Source of the DNA: Herbaspirillum sp. AP02
GTDB lineage: Bacteria > Pseudomonadota > Gammaproteobacteria > Burkholderiales > Burkholderiaceae_D
Reading direction: 5' to 3'
DNA length: 64,000 bases
NCBI RefSeq assembly: GCF_015767275.1
Contig: NZ_JADWMY010000007.1
Location: 124,001 to 188,000 of the forward strand
This document shows, piece by piece, positions 57,049 through 64,000 of the stretch. The notes under the pieces are model-generated. The model was not told the DNA's origin. It worked only from the letters and a program-made list of their open reading frames with translations, and did not search any database. A program made the position numbers and the translations under genes. Within the stretch, counting starts at the first letter, position 1, and each line of letters begins with the position of its first letter.

Positions 57049-57975
57049 ATGTGGTTTAAGAATCTACAGATCTATCGTCTGCCCGCACCGTGGGCGATCA
57101 ACGCCGACGAACTCGAATCCCATCTGGCGCCGCAGGCCTTCGCCGCCTGCTCCAGCCTGGACATGCAAAGCCAGGGTTGGGTCGCACCGCGCAACAATGA
57201 AAAGCTGGTGCACGTGGTGAACCGCCAGCTGTTGCTCAAGCTCGATACCGAAAAGAAACTGCTGCCCTCGACCGTCATCAACCAGGTCACCAAGGCCCGT
57301 GCGGCCGAGCTTGAAGAACAGCAGGGCTTCCCGCCCGGCCGTAAGCAGACCAAGGAATTGAAGGAACAGATCACCGATGAGCTGCTGCCACGCGCCTTTT
57401 CCGTGGTGCGCAGCACCTGGGTCTGGATCGATCCGGTCAATGGCTGGCTGCTGGTCGATGCCGGCTCGCCCTCCAAGGCCGAGGAAGTCCTGAAGCTGCT
57501 GTTCAAGGCCATTCCGAAGTTCCCGCTGGAAACGCTGCGCACGGTCATGTCGCCAGGCGCGGCGATGACCGACTGGCTGGTCAGCGATGAAGCCCCCAAC
57601 GGCTTCACCGTCGACCAGGATACCGAACTGCGCTCCACCGCCGAGAGCAAGGCCACCGTGCGCTATGTCCGCCACGCGCTGGAGGCGGAAGACATCCGCC
57701 GCCACATCGAGGCCGGCAAGCAGTGCACCCGTCTGGCCCTGACCTGGGCGGACAAGGTGTCCTTCGTGCTGACCGAGAACCTGTCGGTCAAGCGCATCGC
57801 GCCGCTGGACGTGCTCAAGGAAGACAGCGAGATCGCCGGCAAGAACGACGATGAACGCTTCGATGGCGATTTCATGCTGATGACCGGAGAACTGGCCAAG
57901 CTGTTAGCCGCATTGGTCGATGCTCTCGGTGGCCAGTTGAAGGAAAACGACGGCGCTTTGGCACAAGCGGCCTGA
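57049..57975 (+). CDS. rdgC: recombination-associated protein RdgC
   Basis: Ring-shaped DNA-binding protein that modulates RecA activity. The 308-aa protein opens with [11 protein letters not shown], as is typical. It has the family segments [26 protein letters not shown] and [22 protein letters not shown] in order, and an acidic C-terminal region. ATG at 57049 was chosen from the conserved start. It is convergent with the TetR gene through a strong terminator. Confidence 0.96.
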   Translation: MWFKNLQIYRLPAPWAINADELESHLAPQAFAACSSLDMQSQGWVAPRNNEKLVHVVNRQLLLKLDTEKKLLPSTVINQVTKARAAELEEQQGFPPGRKQTKELKEQITDELLPRAFSVVRSTWVWIDPVNGWLLVDAGSPSKAEEVLKLLFKAIPKFPLETLRTVMSPGAAMTDWLVSDEAPNGFTVDQDTELRSTAESKATVRYVRHALEAEDIRRHIEAGKQCTRLALTWADKVSFVLTENLSVKRIAPLDVLKEDSEIAGKNDDERFDGDFMLMTGELAKLLAALVDALGGQLKENDGALAQAA

Positions 57976-58000
57976 TTTCCAGCGTGCCAGTCAATGGATG

Positions 58001-58026
58001 ACGGGAGCCTCGGCTCCCGTTTTTTT
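58001..58026 (+). terminator. terminator of rdgC
   Basis: ACGGGAGC (58001-58008) and GCTCCCGT (58013-58020) form an 8-bp stem with a 4-nt loop, followed by a run of T residues from 58020 to 58026. Confidence 0.85.
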
Positions 58027-58047
58027 ACGTCTGCGGCCGCCGCAGTC

Positions 58048-58683
58048 TCAGTCGTTCGCGCTCACCAGCACGTTCTCCAGTGGCAGCATGGCATGCCTGA
58101 GCGTGGCGGCCAGCCGCGCATTGGACACCCCGTCCCGGGCACCCAGCGCCAATCCATTGAGGAAGCTGGTATAGAAATCGCCCAGCGCGGTCACGTCGGC
58201 GTCGGCGCGAATCTCCCCTTCACGTTGTGCCTGCAGCAGGCGGGCGCGAATCTCGTTGCGGCGCTTGTGACGACGTTGCGATAGCGCATCACTGTGTTCG
58301 CTGTTCTCGGGGGCACAGTTGATGGCGGAAATCACCACCATGCAGCCCTTGCCGACCGGCAATCCAGGTGCCCCGGATTTGCCAGAATACATGCGCACGC
58401 TGGCACGCAGCATGGCATGCAGGTCTTCGCGTATGCCCTTTCCGGCCTGCAACAGGCGCAACGGTTCGGCGCTGACGGTACGCGAATAGACTTCCACGAC
58501 CTCCCTGAACAAGGCATCCTTGTCGCCGAAGGCGGCGTACAGGCTCGGGGCCTTCACGCCGATGGCATCGGTCAGATCGGCCATGGTGGTGCCCTCGTAA
58601 CCCTTGTTCCAGAAGACTTGCATGGCCTGGCGCAATGCCTGATCGCGATCGAAACTGCGCGGACGGCCGCGGGTTCTTATCAT
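58048..58683 (-). CDS. TetR/AcrR-family transcriptional regulator
   Basis: A 211-aa TetR repressor. The N-terminal helix-turn-helix is GTTMADLTDAIGVKAPSLYAAFGDKDALF near residues 30-58. The C-terminal domain is of the TetR_C_6-like type (CMVVISAINCAPENSEHS). The ligand is unknown. It is divergent from the EF-G gene, and the shared region has paired operator-like repeats, one over its own -35 element, so autoregulation is likely. Confidence 0.9.
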   Translation of the reverse strand: MIRTRGRPRSFDRDQALRQAMQVFWNKGYEGTTMADLTDAIGVKAPSLYAAFGDKDALFREVVEVYSRTVSAEPLRLLQAGKGIREDLHAMLRASVRMYSGKSGAPGLPVGKGCMVVISAINCAPENSEHSDALSQRRHKRRNEIRARLLQAQREGEIRADADVTALGDFYTSFLNGLALGARDGVSNARLAATLRHAMLPLENVLVSAND

Positions 58684-58732
58684 CGGTTTCCTTTGCGGGG
58701 TGTTACCCCAAACGGTAATGGACTCGTCAGGC

Positions 58733-58761
58733 AGTGTAGTTTATTTTAATTCAGGTTACAA
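58733..58761 (-). promoter_or_regulatory. promoter of the TetR gene
   Basis: Leftward TTGTAA (58761-58756) and TACACT (58738-58733) are spaced by exactly 17 nt. The first operator-like repeat (58755-58770) covers the -35 element. Confidence 0.55.
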
Positions 58762-58770
58762 AAATAAATG
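58755..58770. promoter_or_regulatory. operator-like repeat 1 (TetR/fusA region)
   Basis: GTTACAAAAATAAATG shares 13 of 16 positions with the second copy at 58817-58832. With its flanks it forms GGTT-N15-AACC. It overlaps the TetR -35 and lies just upstream of the fusA -35. Confidence 0.5.
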
Positions 58771-58778
58771 CAAACCCC

Positions 58779-58807
58779 TTGAATAATCCCGCAGTCGTTT
58801 CTATTAT
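58779..58807 (+). promoter_or_regulatory. promoter of the EF-G gene
   Basis: TTGAAT (58779-58784) and TATTAT (58802-58807) are spaced by exactly 17 nt and are close to consensus. A start near 58814 places the second operator-like repeat at about +3 to +18. Confidence 0.65.
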
Positions 58808-58816
58808 CTAATGCTC

Positions 58817-58832
58817 GTTACATAAATAAGCG
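58817..58832. promoter_or_regulatory. operator-like repeat 2 (TetR/fusA region)
   Basis: GTTACATAAATAAGCG matches repeat 1, 62 nt away. With its flanks it is palindromic: CGTTACA-N10-TGTACCG with one mismatch per arm. Its place just after the predicted start would let a bound repressor block EF-G transcription. Confidence 0.5.
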
Positions 58833-58914
58833 TGTACCGAACAGGAATTGGTGGTCGGCAACGGCCGGTTCCCCACCACATCAGTCATATCGGCACCCAT
58901 CGAAAGGACATGCC

Positions 58915-61020
58915 ATGAGCCGCAAGACCCGAATAGAAAACTACCGCAACATCGGTATCAGCGCCCACATCGACGCGGGCAAGACCACGACCACCGAGCG
59001 CATTCTTTTTTATACGGGTGTGAACCACAAGATCGGCGAAGTGCATAACGGTGCGGCCACCATGGACTGGATGGAGCAGGAGCAGGAACGCGGCATCACC
59101 ATTACCTCGGCCGCCACCACGGCCTTCTGGAAGGGCATGGCCGGCAATTATCCCGAGCATCGCATCAACATCATCGACACCCCGGGCCACGTGGACTTCA
59201 CCATCGAGGTGGAGCGCTCCATGCGTGTGCTGGATGGCGCGGTGATGGTGTACGACTCGGTGGGTGGCGTGCAGCCGCAGTCCGAGACCGTCTGGCGCCA
59301 GGCCAACAAGTACAAGGTGCCGCGCATCGCCTTCGTCAACAAGATGGACCGCATCGGTGCGGACTTCTTCCGCGTGCAGCGCCAGATCGAGGAACGCCTG
59401 AAAGGCAAAGCCGTCCCCATCCAGATTCCGGTGGGCGCGGAAGACCACTTCTCGGGCGTGATCGACCTGGTCAAGATGAAGGCCATCATCTGGGACGAGG
59501 CCAGCCAGGGCGTGCTGTTCAAGTACGAAGACATCCCGCTGGAGCTGGAAGAAACGGCACGCGAATGGCGTGACCGCATGGTCGAGCAGGCCGCCGAGGC
59601 CAATGAGGAATTGCTGGAGAAATACCTCTCCGGCACGCCCCTGACCGAGGACGACATCAAGCGCGGCCTGCGCCTGCGCACAGTGGCCAACGAGATCGTG
59701 CCGATGCTGGCCGGCAGCGCCTTCAAGAACAAGGGTGTGCAGGCCATGCTGGATGCGGTGATCGACTACCTGCCCTCGCCCATCGATGTGCCGGCCATCG
59801 CCGGCCATGCCGAGGACGACAGCGAGATCGAGCGCCATCCGTCGGACGAAGAGCCGTTCTCGGCCCTGGCTTTCAAGATCATGACCGACCCGTTCGTGGG
59901 ACAGCTGACCTTCTTCCGCGTGTATTCCGGCATCATCAATTCCGGCGACACGGTCTACAACCCGCTGAAGGGCAGGAAGGAACGCCTGGGCCGCATCCTG
60001 CAGATGCACGCCAACGAGCGCAAGGAGATCAAGGAAGTGTTCGCCGGCGATATCGCGGCGGCCGTGGGCCTGAAGGACGTGACCACCGGTGACACGCTGT
60101 CGGATCCGGAGCATCCCATCATTCTGGAACGCATGATCTTCCCGGAACCGGTGATCTCGCAGGCGGTGGAACCGAAGACCAAGGCCGACCAGGAAAAGAT
60201 GGGCATTGCCCTGAACCGACTGGCCCAGGAAGACCCGTCCTTCCGCGTGCATACCGACGAGGAATCAGGCCAGACCATCATGTCGGGCATGGGCGAGCTG
60301 CACCTGGAAATCCTGGTGGACCGGATGAAGCGCGAGTTCAACGTCGAAGCCACCGTGGGCAAGCCGCAGGTGGCTTACCGCGAAGCGATCCGCAAGGGCG
60401 TGGAAGACGTGGAAGGCAAGTTCGTCAAGCAATCCGGCGGACGCGGTCAGTACGGCCATGTGGTGATCAAGCTGGAGCCGCAACCGGCCGGCAAGGGCTA
60501 TGAATTCGTCGATGCCATCAAGGGTGGCGTGGTCCCGCGTGAATTCATCCCGGCGGTCGACAAGGGTATCCAGGAATCACTCAAGGCAGGCGTGCTGGCC
60601 GGGTATCCGGTGGTGGACGTGAAGGCCACGCTGACCTTCGGGTCGTATCACGACGTGGACTCCAACGAAAACGCCTTCCGCATGGCCGGCTCGATGGCCT
60701 TCAAGGAAGCGATGAAGCGCGCCGGTCCCATGCTGCTGGAGCCGATGATGCAGGTCGAGGTGGAAACGCCCGAGGAATTCATGGGCAACGTGATGGGCGA
60801 CCTGTCCTCGCGGCGCGGGATGGTGCAGGGCATGGAGGACATGGTGGGCGGCGGCAAGCTGGTGCGCGCCGAGGTCCCCCTGTCGGAGATGTTCGGCTAC
60901 TCGACCACGCTGCGCTCGCTGTCGCAGGGTCGCGCCACCTACTCGATGGAGTTCAAGCACTATGCCGAGGCGCCACGGCAGGTGGTGGAGCAGTTGACCG
61001 GTAACAAGGGCCGCGGCTGA
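58915..61020 (+). CDS. fusA: elongation factor G, copy outside the str operon
   Basis: GTPase that moves tRNAs and mRNA through the ribosome and aids ribosome recycling. The 701-aa protein is full length and intact: G1 AHIDAGKTT at 17-25, G2 ERGITIT near 58-64, G3 DTPGH at 88-92, G4 NKMD at 142-145, and the domain IV region [11 protein letters not shown]. It resembles the standard class I factor and not a diverged EF-G2. It has no rpsL, rpsG or tuf neighbour, so it is probably a second copy, under its own promoter and next to a TetR gene. Confidence 0.96.
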   Translation: MSRKTRIENYRNIGISAHIDAGKTTTTERILFYTGVNHKIGEVHNGAATMDWMEQEQERGITITSAATTAFWKGMAGNYPEHRINIIDTPGHVDFTIEVERSMRVLDGAVMVYDSVGGVQPQSETVWRQANKYKVPRIAFVNKMDRIGADFFRVQRQIEERLKGKAVPIQIPVGAEDHFSGVIDLVKMKAIIWDEASQGVLFKYEDIPLELEETAREWRDRMVEQAAEANEELLEKYLSGTPLTEDDIKRGLRLRTVANEIVPMLAGSAFKNKGVQAMLDAVIDYLPSPIDVPAIAGHAEDDSEIERHPSDEEPFSALAFKIMTDPFVGQLTFFRVYSGIINSGDTVYNPLKGRKERLGRILQMHANERKEIKEVFAGDIAAAVGLKDVTTGDTLSDPEHPIILERMIFPEPVISQAVEPKTKADQEKMGIALNRLAQEDPSFRVHTDEESGQTIMSGMGELHLEILVDRMKREFNVEATVGKPQVAYREAIRKGVEDVEGKFVKQSGGRGQYGHVVIKLEPQPAGKGYEFVDAIKGGVVPREFIPAVDKGIQESLKAGVLAGYPVVDVKATLTFGSYHDVDSNENAFRMAGSMAFKEAMKRAGPMLLEPMMQVEVETPEEFMGNVMGDLSSRRGMVQGMEDMVGGGKLVRAEVPLSEMFGYSTTLRSLSQGRATYSMEFKHYAEAPRQVVEQLTGNKGRG

Positions 61021-61066
61021 TTGCCTGGCCTGCGCAGGCAATCGGGGTTCTACGCCGGGTAGTCAC

Positions 61067-61105
61067 AAAGCCGGGGCATCTTGCGATGTCCCGGCTTTAT
61101 TTTTA
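61067..61105 (+). terminator. terminator of the EF-G gene
   Basis: AAAGCCGGGGCATC (61067-61080) pairs with GATGTCCCGGCTTT (61085-61098), with one G-T pair, followed by ATTTTT. A second hairpin, TTGCCTG/CAGGCAA, precedes it at 61021-61041. Confidence 0.85.
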
Positions 61106-61117
61106 AGAGACGGTCAG

Positions 61118-62431
61118 TCAACGTGGCTGGTTGACCTTCTCCTTGGCCATCGACAGGGCAATCGCCGCCGCCACGACCAGGCTGGCCGAAATCACGTACA
61201 GGCCATTGTTGGTGCTGTGCGTGACATCCTTGATCCAGCCGACGATGAAGGGGCTGACGAAGCCCGCCAGGTTGCCCACCGAATTGATGACTGCGATCCC
61301 TGCGGCGGCAGCGGCACCCCGCAGGAAGGCCGGCGGCAGACACCAGAACTGTGCCAGGCCGGTAATGATGCCCATGGTCGCCACCGTCAGCGTGGCCACG
61401 GCCACCAGCGGCGTCTGCGGCAGCAGGGTACTGGCGATCAGGCCGACCATCCCCACCAGGGCCGGCAGAGCCACGTGCCAGCGGCGTTCACCGGTGCGAT
61501 CGGAATGCGTGCTGGTCCAGATCATTGCCAGGGTGGCGGCAGCGTAGGGGATGGCGACCAGCCAGCCGATGGTCTCAGGGCTGCTCACACCGGAGGCCTT
61601 GATCAACGTCGGCAACCAGAAGCCGATGCCATACAGGCCCATGATGAAACCGAAGTAGGCCGCCGACAGCACCCACACCATCGGATGGCGGAAGCCACCC
61701 AGCATCGAATGCTCGCTGACCGTGGCGTCGTCAGCGTCGATATTGGCCTGCAACAGGCGCTTCTCGTCATCGTTGAGCCAGGAAGCCTTGTTGATGCCGT
61801 CGTCGAGGTATTTGAGCACCATCACGCCCAGCATCAGCGAGGGCAAGGCTTCGATCAGGAACAGCCACTTCCATCCCGCCATGCCATGCGCACCATCGAA
61901 GGTCGCCAGGATCCAGCCCGACAGCGGACCGCCCAGTACACCGGCCATGGGGATGCCGGTCATGAACAGCGACGTCACCTTGGAGCGCCGGGCCGAGGGA
62001 TACCAGTAGGTCAGGTAGAGGATGATGCCGGGGAAGAAGCCGGCCTCGGCCACGCCCAGGAAGAAGCGCATGATGTAAAACACCGTCGGTGTCTGCACGA
62101 ACATCATGGCGCCGGAGATGATGCCCCAGCTGAACATGATGCGGGCAATCCAGCGACGCGCGCCGAAGCGATGCAGCATCAGGTTGCTGGGCACTTCGAA
62201 GATGAAATACCCGAGGAAGAAGATGCCGGCGCCCAGACCGTACACGGCCTCGGAAAACTGCAGTTCGTTCAACATCTGCAGCTTGGCGAAACCGACGTTG
62301 ACGCGGTCGAGATAGGCGACCACGTAGCAGATGAAGAGGAAGGGAATCAGGCGCCAGGTGACTTTGGCATAGAGCCGCTCTTCGGCGGCCGGCGCAAACC
62401 CGGCGTGGCCGGTGGCGATGGTGGTGGTCAT
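61118..62431 (-). CDS. MFS transporter, anion:cation symporter type
   Basis: A 437-aa inner-membrane transporter with about 12 helices. CYVVAYLDRVNVGFAKLQM after the first helix is a hallmark of the ACS group, which moves organic acids such as tartrate, phthalate or sugar acids. The gene lies 68 nt downstream of the class II aldolase gene, in the same direction. It probably imports the compound whose breakdown product the aldolase handles. Confidence 0.92.
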   Translation of the reverse strand: MTTTIATGHAGFAPAAEERLYAKVTWRLIPFLFICYVVAYLDRVNVGFAKLQMLNELQFSEAVYGLGAGIFFLGYFIFEVPSNLMLHRFGARRWIARIMFSWGIISGAMMFVQTPTVFYIMRFFLGVAEAGFFPGIILYLTYWYPSARRSKVTSLFMTGIPMAGVLGGPLSGWILATFDGAHGMAGWKWLFLIEALPSLMLGVMVLKYLDDGINKASWLNDDEKRLLQANIDADDATVSEHSMLGGFRHPMVWVLSAAYFGFIMGLYGIGFWLPTLIKASGVSSPETIGWLVAIPYAAATLAMIWTSTHSDRTGERRWHVALPALVGMVGLIASTLLPQTPLVAVATLTVATMGIITGLAQFWCLPPAFLRGAAAAAGIAVINSVGNLAGFVSPFIVGWIKDVTHSTNNGLYVISASLVVAAAIALSMAKEKVNQPR

Positions 62432-62499
62432 GGGGTCTCCGTTGTGATGGGGTACTGCTGGCCGGCCGCCTCTGCGGGCGCTCGGCCGCTGTTGCCGGC

Positions 62500-63312
62500 T
62501 CAGGTGAACATGTCGGGCTGGGTCGCCACCAGGTCGTCGTAGATGGGCTGGAAGTGTAACCAGCCGATGTAGTCACTCCCGACGTGCTCGCGGCTGTAGC
62601 GGGCCTTGTCTTCGGGCACCAGGCGCGGCGTCTGGCCGCTGGCGGCGATGAGCAACTGCTGTTTGCAGCATCGTTCCAGGGCGATGAACCAGAAGGCGGC
62701 CGATTCGATGCTGTGGCGGCTGGCGGTCAACAGCCCGTGGTTCTGATGGATGGCCGCCTTCACGCCGGCAAAGGCATTGGCCACGCGATGCCCGGCCTTG
62801 ACCTCGACGGCGACCTGGCCGGCCTCGTCGCCGATGACCACGTGGTCTTCGAAGAAGGCGGCGGCATCCTGACTGATCGGCAACAGCGGCTGGCCCAGCG
62901 TGGAGAAGGCGGTGCCGTATTCGGTATGGGCATGGCACATGGCGACGATCTCGGGATGCGCTTCGTGCACGGCCGCATGCAACACGAAACCGGCGCGGTT
63001 GACAGCATAGTCGCCCTCGATCACGCGACCTTCGTGATCCACCAGGATCAGGTTGGACATACGCACCTGATTGAAATGCACGGCCATCGGATTGGTCCAG
63101 TACAAGTGGGGACGTTCCGGGTCACGCACCGTCAGGTGGCCGGCGAAACCATAGTCGAAGCCTTGCTGGGCGAAGGCGCGGCAGGCCGCGACCAGACGCT
63201 TCTTGAGGTAGAGACGCTGCTCGTCGAAGCTCTTGAAATCGGGAATCTCGGGGAACCTCAGGCCCAGTTGCTCGGGCTGATAGACGGATGTGCGTTTGAC
63301 GGTGTCGAGCAT
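62500..63312 (-). CDS. class II aldolase/adducin family protein
   Basis: A 270-aa zinc-dependent aldolase-like protein. The metal ligands are the histidines in CHAHTEYG and in HQNHGLL. The N-terminal CRAFAQQGFDYGFAGHLTVRD, split here, matches the glycine-rich substrate loop. The family includes fuculose- and ribulose-phosphate aldolases, but also decarboxylases and enzymes of unknown use, so the reaction is uncertain. It is paired with the MFS gene and divergent from the LysR gene. Confidence 0.88.
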   Translation of the reverse strand: MLDTVKRTSVYQPEQLGLRFPEIPDFKSFDEQRLYLKKRLVAACRAFAQQGFDYGFAGHLTVRDPERPHLYWTNPMAVHFNQVRMSNLILVDHEGRVIEGDYAVNRAGFVLHAAVHEAHPEIVAMCHAHTEYGTAFSTLGQPLLPISQDAAAFFEDHVVIGDEAGQVAVEVKAGHRVANAFAGVKAAIHQNHGLLTASRHSIESAAFWFIALERCCKQQLLIAASGQTPRLVPEDKARYSREHVGSDYIGWLHFQPIYDDLVATQPDMFT

Positions 63313-63423
63313 GATGCGGTCTCCTGTTATCGGGAATGAAGGGGCGCAGGTAGTCTTCCTGACGGCTGGCTGCCATGGTGGCAGTACGCCCGCGCGTTGA
63401 CAAAAGACCTGTTTTCACCGATT

Positions 63424-63440
63424 GTTGAATCCGGCTCAAC
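63424..63440. promoter_or_regulatory. LysR-type box between the aldolase and LysR genes
   Basis: GTTGA-N7-TCAAC is a perfect inverted repeat that contains the T-N11-A pattern of LysR-family sites. It lies 45 nt before the LysR start codon and about 110 nt before the aldolase start. Confidence 0.55.
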
Positions 63441-63484
63441 CATAGGCCGATCCGCTGCACACTCCACCCTGCCAGCCATCCGCC

Positions 63485-64000
63485 ATGCGCAAACTGCCCT
63501 CCTTCTTCTCGCTACGTGCCTTCGAGGCGGCTGCCCGGCTGGGCAGTTTCACACTGGCCGCACAAGAGCTGCACCTGACCACCTCGGCCATCAGTCACCA
63601 GGTACGTTCGCTCGAGGAGTGGTGCGGCAAGGAGTTGTTCATCCGCCAGACCCGGCGGGTGACGCTGACCCTCCAGGGGCAGCTGTTTCTGGGCAAGCTC
63701 TCCCCGGCCTTCGATGCGATCGAAGACGCCTGCGCGGTGTTCCGCCAGGCCGATGAGCGGGCCGTGCTGGCGGTGCATTGCGCGCCCAGCTTTGCCAGCA
63801 AGTGGTTGAGTCCGCGCCTGGGGCAGTTCATGCAGGCGCATCCGGCGATCACCCTGCAGATGTCCACCAGTGCCGAACCCATCGACCTGCAGCGCGACGC
63901 CGCCATCGATATCGACATTGCCTACGGCGCCCCACCGCACCGCGATGGCGTCCTCGTCGAAGCCCTGGGCGTGGAGCCGACCGTACCGCTGTGCTCTCCG
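63485..64000 (+). CDS. LysR-family transcriptional regulator (GcvA-like), partial
   Basis: The first 172 codons are present and the gene runs off the window. The N-terminal helix-turn-helix is LPSFFSLRAFEAAARLGSFT, then AAQELHLTTSAISHQVRSLE, close to GcvA-type regulators. The effector domain begins near residue 92 with LAVHCAPSFASKWLSPRL, typical of that group. It is divergent from the aldolase-MFS pair and probably controls it. Confidence 0.9.
   Translation, partial: MRKLPSFFSLRAFEAAARLGSFTLAAQELHLTTSAISHQVRSLEEWCGKELFIRQTRRVTLTLQGQLFLGKLSPAFDAIEDACAVFRQADERAVLAVHCAPSFASKWLSPRLGQFMQAHPAITLQMSTSAEPIDLQRDAAIDIDIAYGAPPHRDGVLVEALGVEPTVPLCSP

Overview
The window is about 64 kb of GC-rich chromosomal DNA from a Gram-negative betaproteobacterium. 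Gene order (hemA-prfA-prmC; metK divergent from two lpxL-type acyltransferases, then dapF; slt / NDUFA9-like / GST / cca; ahcY / holin-like / metF under an SAH riboswitch) and protein character point to the Oxalobacteraceae, most likely Herbaspirillum or a close relative. The genus is an inference from recognition, not from a search. The region is mostly ordinary core chromosome: no rRNA, tRNA, CRISPR array, insertion sequence or prophage was seen.

Layout. 1-4.3 kb: the tail of a probable response regulator, then hemA, prfA, dsbB and prmC, all rightward (haem synthesis, translation termination, disulfide formation). 4.3-9.4 kb: a large fused indolepyruvate:ferredoxin oxidoreductase and phenylalanine hydroxylase (aromatic amino acid catabolism), separated by a 558-nt gap that appears to hold a small RNA gene with its own promoter, an upstream palindrome and a strong terminator. 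9.4-15.2 kb: a leftward run of lytic transglycosylase, NDUFA9-like protein, glutathione transferase, CCA-adding enzyme and a GNAT acetyltransferase. 15.2-20.2 kb: a one-carbon / SAM-cycle block (5-formyl-THF cyclo-ligase, metF, holin-like membrane protein, ahcY with an SAH riboswitch and promoter, metK). 20.3-29 kb: two lipid A acyltransferases, dapF, a Sel1-repeat protein, a major porin, DUF484, xerC and a Fur/Zur-like regulator. 29-36.7 kb: HAD nucleotidase, TraB/GumN protein, argB, SPOR protein, coaX-birA, a VanZ membrane protein, a thioredoxin-fold ferredoxin and a hydrolase. 37-43.5 kb: D,D-carboxypeptidase, ahpF/ahpC (OxyR-like box; very long inverted repeat between the two genes), thioesterase and GTP-type PEP carboxykinase. 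43.8-50.6 kb: two LysR regulators with divergent targets (MDR oxidoreductase; YeiH transporter), a hydroxyacid dehydrogenase, a protein of unknown function and a short asparaginase-like protein. 50.7-64 kb: DUF1857 protein, Rep-type helicase, amino-acid ABC binding protein and permease, HI0933-type flavoprotein, slyX, rdgC, a TetR regulator divergent from an EF-G gene that sits outside a ribosomal operon, and an MFS transporter / class II aldolase pair divergent from a LysR gene cut by the window end.

How it fits together: ahcY, metF, metK and the formyl-THF cyclo-ligase serve the methyl cycle, with SAH sensed by the riboswitch. AhpF recycles AhpC. Phenylalanine hydroxylase and the aryl-pyruvate oxidoreductase could feed aromatic amino acids into catabolism. 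The most novel-looking items are the candidate C-rich sRNA near 8.4 kb, the TetR/EF-G divergent promoter with two matching operator-like repeats, the ~130-nt inverted repeat between ahpC and ahpF, and the unknown 254-aa protein at 47 kb.
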